A program made the translations under genes and the position numbers. The notes under the pieces were generated by a model. That model saw only the letters and a program-made list of their open reading frames with translations. It did no database searches and was not told where the DNA came from. Positions 6,083 to 11,900 of a stretch of 11,900 nucleotides of DNA are shown piece after piece (position 1 is the stretch's first letter; every line of letters begins with the position of its first letter). The stretch is from Candidatus Aquiluna sp. XM-24bin5. Its GTDB lineage: Bacteria; Actinomycetota; Actinomycetia; Actinomycetales; Microbacteriaceae. The stretch lies in assembly GCA_003149555.1 (NCBI GenBank), contig QCWE01000004.1, positions 12,224 to 24,123 on the forward strand, in the 5' to 3' direction.

Positions 6083-7586
6083 CGAAAGCAGGCTTCCCGA
6101 GCCTGCCTTGCCGGTGGGCTATGCCGCTCTGATCGATGCCTATGGGCTGGCCGTGCCCTTGCCGCGCGTGCTCTGCGCCATTGGGGCACGGCACAAAGTT
6201 TATGAAGAAGGTGGTTGGCGCATCTACACGCCGCGCCATGAACCCAAAGCCACTCTGGAAGGTCATCTGGTCTTTGCCCTCAAATATGAGGGACTTGATC
6301 TGTGTGTTTTAAAGCGCCTGTTTCAGGCGGTTGTAGCGGATGAGATGGCTGAGCTGGTGCGTTCAAAGCCTGCCAGTGCCTATATGCGCCGTCTTTGGTT
6401 TTTATATGAATGGCTTTTGAGTGACGCCCTTGATCTGCCAGATGCCAAATCCGGCACCTATCACGACGTTGTCGATCCCAAGCTGCAATGGGCGGTCAAA
6501 GGTGAGAATTCGACACGTCATCGTGTGCGCAACAACTTGCCCGGCACGCCGGAATTTTGTCCGCTGGTCTTTCGCACCAAGGCGCTGGAGGGTTTTGTTG
6601 GTGCGGCGCTTGATGAACGTGCGCGGGCAGTCATTGGCCGAATTTCTCCGTCGGTTCTGGCCCGCGCCACCGCCTTTCTTTTGCTCAAAGACTCCAAATC
6701 CAGCTATGCCATCGAAGGCGAAGCGCCGCCGCAAGATCGCATCCAACGTTGGGGCAAAGCCATTGGCAAGGCCGGGAAAAACCCCCTCACTCTTGATGAG
6801 TTCCTGCGCCTCCAGCAGATCGTGATTGGCAATGATCGCTTCGTCAAACTCGGCTTGCGCGATGAAGGCGGCTTTGTCGGCACCCATGATCGCGATACCC
6901 GCATGCCGCTTCCCGATCATATCTGCGCCCGTCATGATGATCTGCCCACTCTCATGCAGGGCCTCATCGATTTTGATCACCACTATGCGAACGAGCTAGA
7001 CCCCGTCATTGCGGCCAGCATTCTCGCATTCGGCTTTGTTTACATCCATCCCTTTGAAGACGGGAATGGACGTGTCCATCGCTATCTGATCCATCACGCA
7101 TTAAGCGCGCGCGGCTTTAATCCGCCCGGCATCGTCTTCCCGGTCTCTGCGGTCATTCTAGAGCGGATTGAGGAGTATCGGCGCACGCTTGAAGGCTATT
7201 CTGAACGACTCCTGCCCCTTGTGCGCTGGGAGCCGACCGAGAAGATGAATGTGCATGTCCTAAATGAGACAGGCGATTATTATCGCTATTTCGATGCGAC
7301 GCCGCATGCCGAGTTTTTGTTTGCATGTGTCGAGGCCACCATCGCACATAATCTTCCCGAAGAGGCAGCCTTCCTGGAGCGTTATGATCGTTTCAAGAAC
7401 CAAGTCGAAGCCCTGATCGAGATGCCGGCCTCCACCGTTGATTTGCTGTTTTCTTTTTTAAAGCAAAATGACGGCAAGCTCTCTAAGAGAGCTCGCGACA
7501 AAGAATTTGCAGCCCTCAGCGATGCGGAAACCACCGCCTTTGAAGCTTTGTACCGGGAGATATTTTTGGGCGAGGACGCTGCGTGA
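6042..7586 (+). CDS. fic: Fic-family protein AMP-transferase, class II (self-inhibited)
   Basis: This 514-residue Fic protein probably transfers AMP from ATP to a hydroxyl side chain of a target protein. The ATG at 6042 has AGGAAG upstream; a longer frame from TTG at 5964 would translate the upstream motif array and is rejected. The active-site loop HPFEDGNGRVHR (residues 336-347) matches HxFx(D/E)GNGRxxR completely. SYAIEG at 221-226 is the inhibitory (S/T)xxxE(G/N) motif, and its position N-terminal to the Fic core marks class II. The flap region GGFVGTHDRDTRMP lies at about 277-290. About 190 N-terminal residues ('LPEPALPVGYAALIDAYGLAVPLP' onward) form a family-specific domain seen in other stand-alone Fic proteins, perhaps for target choice. 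No separate antitoxin gene is adjacent. The target is unknown. Confidence 0.9.
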   Translation: MVDQQFSGRVSVFHESRLPEPALPVGYAALIDAYGLAVPLPRVLCAIGARHKVYEEGGWRIYTPRHEPKATLEGHLVFALKYEGLDLCVLKRLFQAVVADEMAELVRSKPASAYMRRLWFLYEWLLSDALDLPDAKSGTYHDVVDPKLQWAVKGENSTRHRVRNNLPGTPEFCPLVFRTKALEGFVGAALDERARAVIGRISPSVLARATAFLLLKDSKSSYAIEGEAPPQDRIQRWGKAIGKAGKNPLTLDEFLRLQQIVIGNDRFVKLGLRDEGGFVGTHDRDTRMPLPDHICARHDDLPTLMQGLIDFDHHYANELDPVIAASILAFGFVYIHPFEDGNGRVHRYLIHHALSARGFNPPGIVFPVSAVILERIEEYRRTLEGYSERLLPLVRWEPTEKMNVHVLNETGDYYRYFDATPHAEFLFACVEATIAHNLPEEAAFLERYDRFKNQVEALIEMPASTVDLLFSFLKQNDGKLSKRARDKEFAALSDAETTAFEALYREIFLGEDAA

Positions 7587-7588
7587 AC

Positions 7589-7614
7589 TACTCCTTCCCC
7601 TTTAGGTGGGAGTA
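7589..7614 (+). terminator. Possible weak terminator hairpin after fic
   Basis: TACTCC (7589-7594) pairs with GGAGTA (7609-7614), three bases after the fic stop codon, with partial inner pairing of CC and GG. Only ATTTA follows, so termination would be weak. Confidence 0.4.
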
Positions 7615-7736
7615 ATTTACCCGCCGCCCTTCAACGGCAACGAGTCATCGGTTGCGGGGCTTTATAGACTGAAGACAAAGATCGTCACCACAAGCGCATA
7701 CACCGGATGAAAATTCATAAACATCGTGCAGCGTTC

Positions 7737-7775
7737 GATCCAGAAGCACCAAAAGCATGCAATCGCTTCTGGATC
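7737..7775. repeat. Perfect 11-bp inverted repeat with 17-base loop
   Basis: GATCCAGAAGC (7737-7747) and GCTTCTGGATC (7765-7775) are perfect reverse complements. No T-tract follows on either strand. A minus-strand frame of 29 codons (7774-7863) ends at this repeat but has no ribosome site. The surrounding 7615-7888 holds no supportable gene. The repeat may be a transposon-end relic or a 3'-end structure. Confidence 0.55.
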
Positions 7776-7888
7776 AGACGGACTTGTTGCGATTAATCAT
7801 AGCTTCGAAAAGGTAAGGTGACAATTCGACAGGCTTGGCACAGATCTCGTTGATCTTAGCCATGTCATCAGGTGGGCACCTCTATAAA

Positions 7889-7972
7889 TTAGAAAATTGG
7901 GCAAATAAGCACCTGGAAGTCGTTGATTTTATTGGCGTGGGAATTCTGACTCCAGAATTAATAGAAATGCCC
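7889..7972. repeat. Left arm of a long imperfect inverted repeat (MITE/REP-like element)
   Basis: The arm starts with TTAGAAAATTGG (7889-7900), continues with GATTTTA near its middle, holds the palindrome AATTCTG-ACTC-CAGAATT (7942-7959) and ends with CAGAATTAATAGAAATGCCC (7953-7972). Each block recurs, inverted and in the same order, in the arm at 8378-8460, with inter-block distances of 52 and 51 bases. Similarity may extend outward by about 15 bases (GTGGGCACC against AGTGCCACC). Confidence 0.7.
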
Positions 7973-8013
7973 AAGTGTCAAAGGAAGCCTTACACGCACC
8001 TCAACGACATGGG

Positions 8014-8151
8014 CTACTCGAAGTTTGGGCTTGGGGAGACTCCTCGCATGGAGGTACCAGACATCAGTCCCATCGCGCTACTACGCACCTTGACGATCGA
8101 CCGTTTGCGAGACGATTTACCGATCGTGGCAGATGATTTTTTGTGACGCAT
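8014..8151 (-). CDS. Possible 45-residue basic protein inside the MITE-like element
   Basis: The ATG at 8151-8149 has AAAGGAG eight bases upstream, a good ribosome site. The peptide begins MRHKKSSATIGKSSRKRSI and is rich in Lys, Arg and Ser. I do not recognise it. A second ATG five bases closer to the ribosome site starts a different short frame. The opposite strand is also open here, so coding status is uncertain; the ribosome site is the main support. Confidence 0.25.
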   Translation of the reverse strand: MRHKKSSATIGKSSRKRSIVKVRSSAMGLMSGTSMRGVSPSPNFE

Positions 8152-8377
8152 GACATGATCTCCTTTCAAAAATATAGGGAAGATTGGGGCTTCTGGAACC
8201 AGAAATATTATCACCCCACGCCAAGGTTGAGGCAGTAAACCTCTGGAAAGGCTGCGCCAAAATGACCGCCTAATAAGCACAGCTCCCACGCCTCTCAATA
8301 GGGCCACATCAAGTTGGCAATGCTCAGCTGAATTTTCAAATGATGTTCACATATATATTGAGTGCTTTCCCGCTAAA

Positions 8378-8460
8378 GGGCATCTCTATTAATTCTGACC
8401 CCAGAATTATCTGCCTAGTAAAATCGATGCCTGTGGGCCTTTATGCTTCCAATTTTCTAA
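8378..8460. repeat. Right arm of the long imperfect inverted repeat
   Basis: Reading inward to outward it holds GGGCATCTCTATTAATTCTG (8378-8397), one mismatch from the reverse complement of 7953-7972. The palindrome AATTCTG-ACCC-CAGAATT follows (8391-8408), then TAAAATC, then CCAATTTTCTAA (8449-8460), the exact reverse complement of 7889-7900. Together the arms enclose 405 bases. The 'TTCTGACCCCAGAA' core resembles, from memory, REP-type palindromes that accompany mobile elements. Confidence 0.7.
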
Positions 8461-8554
8461 AATTGGGTGGCACTTTAAAGAAATAAATCAAAATTTGGTT
8501 CGTTCGTGACTGTAGTTTGATGGAAATTATTGCAATGGAGTCCAACGGTTACCT

Positions 8555-8980
8555 TCAGATGAGGCTTCGATAATTAATTGAACCACGTTCCTCCGCCTTT
8601 TTTTTCATCATCTGCAAAATTGACTCAGCAAGATCTACGTCAGAATTACCCGCTGTGAAAAGATGTTCCGTTTCTCTGTCATCAAACGAGACGTATTCCA
8701 TGTACCATCTGGGAAAGATACGTGCCTCTGGACTATCTTCTGCTAATATCGTAAAGTCACTATGCAGAGAACTACGACGTATACGCTCTAAAACATCATA
8801 TATAACGCCCTCATTTCCCTCAATGTATTGAAAATATGTATCGCCACTACGAACTAGAAATCCAGTAACCCCAAGCCTGCGATTTTCAAGAAGAATACCA
8901 TCCATGAGCTCTGCTTCTATGGGCGAAAAAGGCTTGATATGGGCTTTGCTTTTGTAAATGATACTTCGGAGTTGTGACAT
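8555..8980 (-). CDS. Stand-alone BLUF-domain blue-light receptor
   Basis: This 141-residue protein is a short BLUF photoreceptor that binds FAD and senses blue light. The five key pocket residues of the family are present: Y9 (IIYKS), N33 (ENRRLGVTG), Q51 (YFQYIEG), W92 and M94 (PRWYM). Their spacings (24, 18, 41 and 2) equal those of AppA Y21, N45, Q63, W104 and M106. Residues about 1-100 are the BLUF fold; 101-141 form a helical tail (SDVDLAESILQMMKKKAEE) that could carry the output interface. No enzymatic domain is fused. The start is the ATG at 8980-8978, with GGAG seven bases upstream (8988-8991) inside the last codons of the cyclase gene. The stop of the cyclase and this start are four bases apart, so translation is coupled and the two proteins are probably partners. 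Confidence 0.92.
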   Translation of the reverse strand: MSQLRSIIYKSKAHIKPFSPIEAELMDGILLENRRLGVTGFLVRSGDTYFQYIEGNEGVIYDVLERIRRSSLHSDFTILAEDSPEARIFPRWYMEYVSFDDRETEHLFTAGNSDVDLAESILQMMKKKAEERGSINYRSLI

Positions 8981-8984
8981 TATC

Positions 8985-10172
8985 TTACTCCGTGCCAACA
9001 GATAGATTGGACACTGATGACTTTCTGACTGCGCGTTTTTGACGGTACATCCGCTGATCTGCTAACGAAATTGCCTCGTCAATGTTTAAGAAATCACCGC
9101 AATGCGCAACACCTACACTGATTTCGATTGGTGGGAGATCCAAACTCTCGCTCCCATTTCTCTGCGCGAGAAACTCCTGCGCACGCTGCATAACACCTTC
9201 TGCCTGCTCAGCTGTGGCGTCCAGAAGGATGACGAATTCATCACCACCAACACGCGCAGGACAATCAATGCCACGCGTGATTTTTCTCAGCGCTGAGCCA
9301 ACAATTTGTATTGCTCGATCGCCAACCTGGTGACCATACTGATCGTTAATCTCTTTCAGATTATTTATGTCAGCAATTGCAACGCTGAAGCCTCCATTGA
9401 TTTTACTAAAAGTATTTGTGAGTGCTTCATCAAGTCCCCTACGCGAGGCACATCCGGTTAAAGTATCGATCAAGGTATTGCGGCGTATTTCCTTATAATT
9501 TTTGCGGAAGACAAATAGAATGACAGTCAAAATTGTTAAAGCAACAGAGATGAAAACTGCGAGCCACAGTGTGTTTTCCACAGATCGTAGCGTTTCCGCC
9601 GCGCGTTCGCGTACAGAAACTTTGTACCCGCGTGCATCCTGCAGGACAACACTAATAGACTTTTTCCAGAGTACCTCCGCTTCTTTTGCCAAACCAATGA
9701 GATCATTGAGCTCATCAGAGCCAAGCTCTTCGTGCATATCCACGATATCTGCCATGAGATCGCGATATCTGATCATATCGGCCGGAATTGTAGAATTTTT
9801 TTCATCTTTATGGAAGGCAGAGGCAATATTTGGATCAAGAGCTTGGCTAAGGCGCGAATATACGATATCAAAGTCAGCGCGAATATCGTCTTCCAAAGAC
9901 TTCGGATTAAATTTGGCTTCTTGTGCCAACCTCTGGAACTCAAGAAGTTCGGTTTGAATTTGTGTTGCTGTCCATAATCCTGCGTCTCGATCTGAGCTGA
10001 TGAGATGGTCAATTTCATGTTGAACGGTATTTATGCGTGTTGCAAATGCAATAACCAAAAGGAGGCCAACAAGAAAGGCAAGTGACGCGATCAGCAAACC
10101 TTGATATGTCCGCCAAATTTGATTTAGACGGGACGCTTTTTGCGGTTCAAATGTGTGCGGCACATATTTCAT
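8985..10172 (-). CDS. Membrane diguanylate cyclase with periplasmic sensor domain
   Basis: This 395-residue protein makes cyclic di-GMP from GTP. One membrane helix at about 24-45 and a second at about 203-222 flank a periplasmic region of about 155 residues that is helical in character, like four-helix-bundle sensors. The GGDEF domain runs from DTLTGCASRRG (236-246) through DINNLKEINDQYGH (268-281) to GGDEF at 309-313, with the I-site RGID at 300-303. 'DINN' replaces the usual 'DIDx', leaving the first metal-binding Asp in place. The cyclase should be active and product-inhibited. The ATG at 10172 has no clear Shine-Dalgarno. The BLUF gene follows four bases downstream. The simplest reading is that the BLUF protein modulates this enzyme in response to blue light, while the periplasmic domain reads a second signal. 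Confidence 0.92.
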   Translation of the reverse strand: MKYVPHTFEPQKASRLNQIWRTYQGLLIASLAFLVGLLLVIAFATRINTVQHEIDHLISSDRDAGLWTATQIQTELLEFQRLAQEAKFNPKSLEDDIRADFDIVYSRLSQALDPNIASAFHKDEKNSTIPADMIRYRDLMADIVDMHEELGSDELNDLIGLAKEAEVLWKKSISVVLQDARGYKVSVRERAAETLRSVENTLWLAVFISVALTILTVILFVFRKNYKEIRRNTLIDTLTGCASRRGLDEALTNTFSKINGGFSVAIADINNLKEINDQYGHQVGDRAIQIVGSALRKITRGIDCPARVGGDEFVILLDATAEQAEGVMQRAQEFLAQRNGSESLDLPPIEISVGVAHCGDFLNIDEAISLADQRMYRQKRAVRKSSVSNLSVGTE

Positions 10173-10234
10173 TGCGTATTTGTCGTTGTCATGCAGGAAA
10201 ATGCATAGTTGCTCTGTATAAGAAGCCCCATAGC

Positions 10235-10264
10235 ATAGTATGATTGAATTTATTATTCATACAA
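10235..10264 (-). promoter_or_regulatory. Candidate sigma-70-like promoter of the cyclase-BLUF operon
   Basis: On the minus strand TTGTAT (10264-10259) and TACTAT (10240-10235) are separated by 18 bases, placed about 63 bases before the cyclase ATG. Both hexamers match the consensus at four positions. The surrounding sequence is AT-rich. Confidence 0.3.
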
Positions 10265-10699
10265 TTGCCTCTTGCGCGCGCACAGTTGAGCGATCTTTGT
10301 CACTCCATTGACGTGGCATCAGGCGGCTCGATCACGCGGACTCTTTAAAACGGACGCACCCAGAATAGTGACCGGATTTTGCATACACACACGTATTACC
10401 TCAGCATCTCTCACAGTTGTAGGGCGTTTTGAATGTCTCGGTTTATGCTCCATGGCGATCTGATTTGTTATTTCATGTCCATGAACAGATATAGGGGTCA
10501 CAAATGTGCATACCACATCTTGTTGCGTTGCGCGAGCGAGTGTTGTCTTTGTCGAAGAGGGCAATTTCATACCGGTCGTCAACCGCCCATTTCCGTGTGC
10601 CTGTGAAGTTCGTGAACGACATGGTCAATTTTGAAGCGGAAAACCGGTGTCCTTGCGCCAAAGCTTTAAGGTCGTCGTAGTCATGGCAAGCTTGCTACT
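10265..10699. other. Stretch without a clear gene; possible decayed gene on the minus strand
   Basis: One minus-strand frame (about 10695-10473) reads protein-like, with ALAQGHRFSASKL and then KWAVDDRYEIALFDKD. It has no start codon with a ribosome site and stops after about 73 codons. A neighbouring frame then continues to 10319 (87 codons, TTG start only). This could be the end of a frameshifted gene. I do not recognise either sequence and see no RNA gene here. Confidence 0.25.
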
Positions 10700-10797
10700 G
10701 TGGTCGGTTGGATATGCGAGGCAGATGGACGCCCATCCCAAACCAACACCGAACGAGCAGCACCAGCCATGAAGAAGCCGGTGAACACCAGTTCTTG

Positions 10798-10936
10798 TCT
10801 TCGTGTGCGTCCCTCGGCGTAGGCTTAACGCCGATTGAACGGCTGTGGTTGTGGGCGAACATGCACCAATACGTCACTCGTAATCACTACTCTTCACCCA
10901 GCACAAAAGCAGTTCGTGGATGCGGTCCTGCAGTTC
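10798..10936 (+). pseudogene. IS630-type transposase, decayed C-terminal fragment
   Basis: The plus strand reads LTPIERLWLW (from 10825), then MHQYVTRNHYS; a one-base frameshift near 10890 then brings in HPAQKQFVDAVLQF, ending at 10936. As I remember the family, IS630/DDE_3 transposases end with 'LNPIERLW..MH..VTHN.YY.T...F.DAIL.FF', so the order and spacing fit; the Glu of PIER is the last catalytic DDE residue. Upstream of about 10800 no similarity is visible, so most of the gene is lost. The similarity stops exactly where the IS256 end begins. Confidence 0.6.
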
Positions 10937-11900
10937 GGTCGTGTCGCGAATGCTGTGGAAATTGCCTGGCGGCGCGCTCCGGGCATGTGATGGATCGATG
11001 TTTTAGGCTGCGAGGTCAAGGGGCATGGGTTCGAGGGGCTTAGAGAAGGTTTCCCAGCCATCGACCTTGCGCATCTGGATCTGACCGGAGGCGAGCAACG
11101 CCCATAGCAGCATTGGCACGGTCTCGGCACAGGGCAACACGGTCTGAGTCTTGATGCGGCGGCGGAACTCCTCGTTGAGGCGCTCAATGGCGTTGGTAGT
11201 CCTGGCGGACTTCCATTGCGTTGGATCGAGGCGGGTGAATGTGAAGAGCCGGTCCCCCGCTTCCTCCAGGCTATCGGCGACAGCCCGGCACTTCAGGCGC
11301 CACTTGCGGAGAAATGCCCTGCGCCTTTTCTCGACCTCGACCGCGGTGTCGGCATAGATCATGTCCCGGTAGTCTTCGGTCAGCTCGTCGTGCATGTGCT
11401 TCGGGGCATGGGCCAGAAGGTTACGGTGCTTGTGAACCGTGCAGCGCTGGATCGGCAGCTCCTCTCCCCACAACCCCACGAGCGCAGCCTCCAGCCCCGG
11501 GGCGCCATCAACGATCACGAATTCGGGCCGTTTCATGCCGCGGGCGTCAAGATCGTCGAGGAACTGGCGCCACGCGGCAGTGCTCTCCCCGCCCATATTC
11601 TTGATGGAAAGCAGCACCTTCTGACCGTCGCGGCGCACACCGATGGCGGCCAGCACTGAGATGTTCGTCGCCTTCTTGTCGATGCGGGTCTTGATCACGG
11701 TACCATCGAGAATGAGCCGGACGACGTCCTCATCGGCGAGGCCGCGGGCGCACCACGCATCCCAGTCCGTCTTCACCTTGCGCCAGGTCCGGCTGACCAC
11801 GTCTTTGCTCACAGCGCCCTCAAACAGCCCGAACAGCGCTCGCTTGACGCGCCGGGTGTTGGTGCCGGAGAGATAGACTGCGGCGATCAAGGCTTCGGCC
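10937..11900 (-). mobile_element. IS256-family insertion sequence, 3' part (5' part beyond window)
   Basis: The element contains the transposase gene at 11003-11900. Its 3' end is placed at 10937 because GGTCGTGTCGCGAATGCTG, followed by TGGAAATT, has the look of an IS256-family terminal inverted repeat. The IS630 coding similarity also ends at 10936. The other terminus lies outside the window, so the repeat and the target duplication cannot be confirmed. The element is more GC-rich than everything to its left. Confidence 0.6.
11003..11900 (-). CDS. IS256-family transposase, C-terminal part (N-terminus beyond window)
   Basis: The frame is open from the right edge to TAA at 11005-11003, giving 298 visible codons; the family is usually about 400 residues, so roughly 100 are missing. 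It has the family's DDE residues: Asp in LILDGTVI, Asp in VIVDGAPGL, and Glu in TTNAIERLNEEF. Other hallmarks are RRVKRAL, KDVVSR, QRCTVHKHRN and WALLASGQI. The visible part carries no frameshift or stop, so the copy may be active and recent. An internal TTG at 11890 is not the start: the upstream codons (A-E-A) continue the family sequence. Confidence 0.93.
   Translation of the reverse strand, partial: AEALIAAVYLSGTNTRRVKRALFGLFEGAVSKDVVSRTWRKVKTDWDAWCARGLADEDVVRLILDGTVIKTRIDKKATNISVLAAIGVRRDGQKVLLSIKNMGGESTAAWRQFLDDLDARGMKRPEFVIVDGAPGLEAALVGLWGEELPIQRCTVHKHRNLLAHAPKHMHDELTEDYRDMIYADTAVEVEKRRRAFLRKWRLKCRAVADSLEEAGDRLFTFTRLDPTQWKSARTTNAIERLNEEFRRRIKTQTVLPCAETVPMLLWALLASGQIQMRKVDGWETFSKPLEPMPLDLAA

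Noticed and set aside
6402..6983. 193-codon frame antisense to fic
   Set aside because: It is a shadow of a certain gene whose catalytic motif lies on the plus strand.
7835..8146. 103-codon plus-strand frame across the MITE-like element
   Set aside because: It starts at TTG without a ribosome site, runs through the left arm including its palindrome, and is not recognisable.
10319..10582. 87-codon minus-strand frame
   Set aside because: It begins with TTG, has no ribosome site before any internal ATG, and is not recognised.

Overview
The window looks like an accessory stretch of an alphaproteobacterial chromosome or large replicon. Rhodobacterales (roseobacter group) is my best guess, from the style of the IS256 transposase, the exopolysaccharide and c-di-GMP genes and the mixed base composition; no rRNA, tRNA or housekeeping marker is present to prove it. 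Base composition changes visibly along the window. The two diguanylate cyclase genes and their flanks are AT-rich, the fic gene is intermediate, and the IS256 copy at the right edge is clearly GC-rich. Together with the transposon relics this marks a region of repeated gain and loss.

Left part (1-2875, all minus strand). The N-terminus of a Wzz-type polysaccharide co-polymerase runs off the left edge. Upstream of it lies a secreted, Ala/Ser-rich protein with an internal repeat of about 65 residues. After some 600 bases without a gene comes a membrane diguanylate cyclase with a HAMP-like linker and a GGEEF active site.

Middle (2876-5573, minus strand). A possible 17-codon leader ORF precedes the cyclase. 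Two unrecognised small proteins, separated by a cluster of CTCAGG hairpins, and an exported peptidoglycan-binding protein follow. Then come the 5' relic of an IS4-type transposase (plus strand), a very good intrinsic terminator reading leftwards, and a phage-type small protein.

Fic region (5890-7614, plus strand). A 514-residue class II Fic protein (AMP-transferase type) carries its own inhibitory motif. It is preceded by TTTTTCA motifs spaced at multiples of about 10 bp that run into the coding sequence.

Non-coding element (7737-8475). Two diverged inverted arms of about 84 bp enclose about 405 bp. This looks like a MITE or REP-type element, perhaps carrying a 45-codon ORF.

Light/c-di-GMP operon (8555-10172, minus strand). 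A membrane diguanylate cyclase is followed after 4 nt by a stand-alone BLUF blue-light receptor whose five key flavin-pocket residues are all present at AppA spacing. This is the most interesting functional unit here. With the second cyclase and the exopolysaccharide genes it suggests a module in which light and periplasmic signals set c-di-GMP and so matrix production, though the link is inference from proximity.

Right end (10700-11900). An IS256-family element, cut by the window edge, appears to have inserted into the 3' end of a decayed IS630-type transposase.
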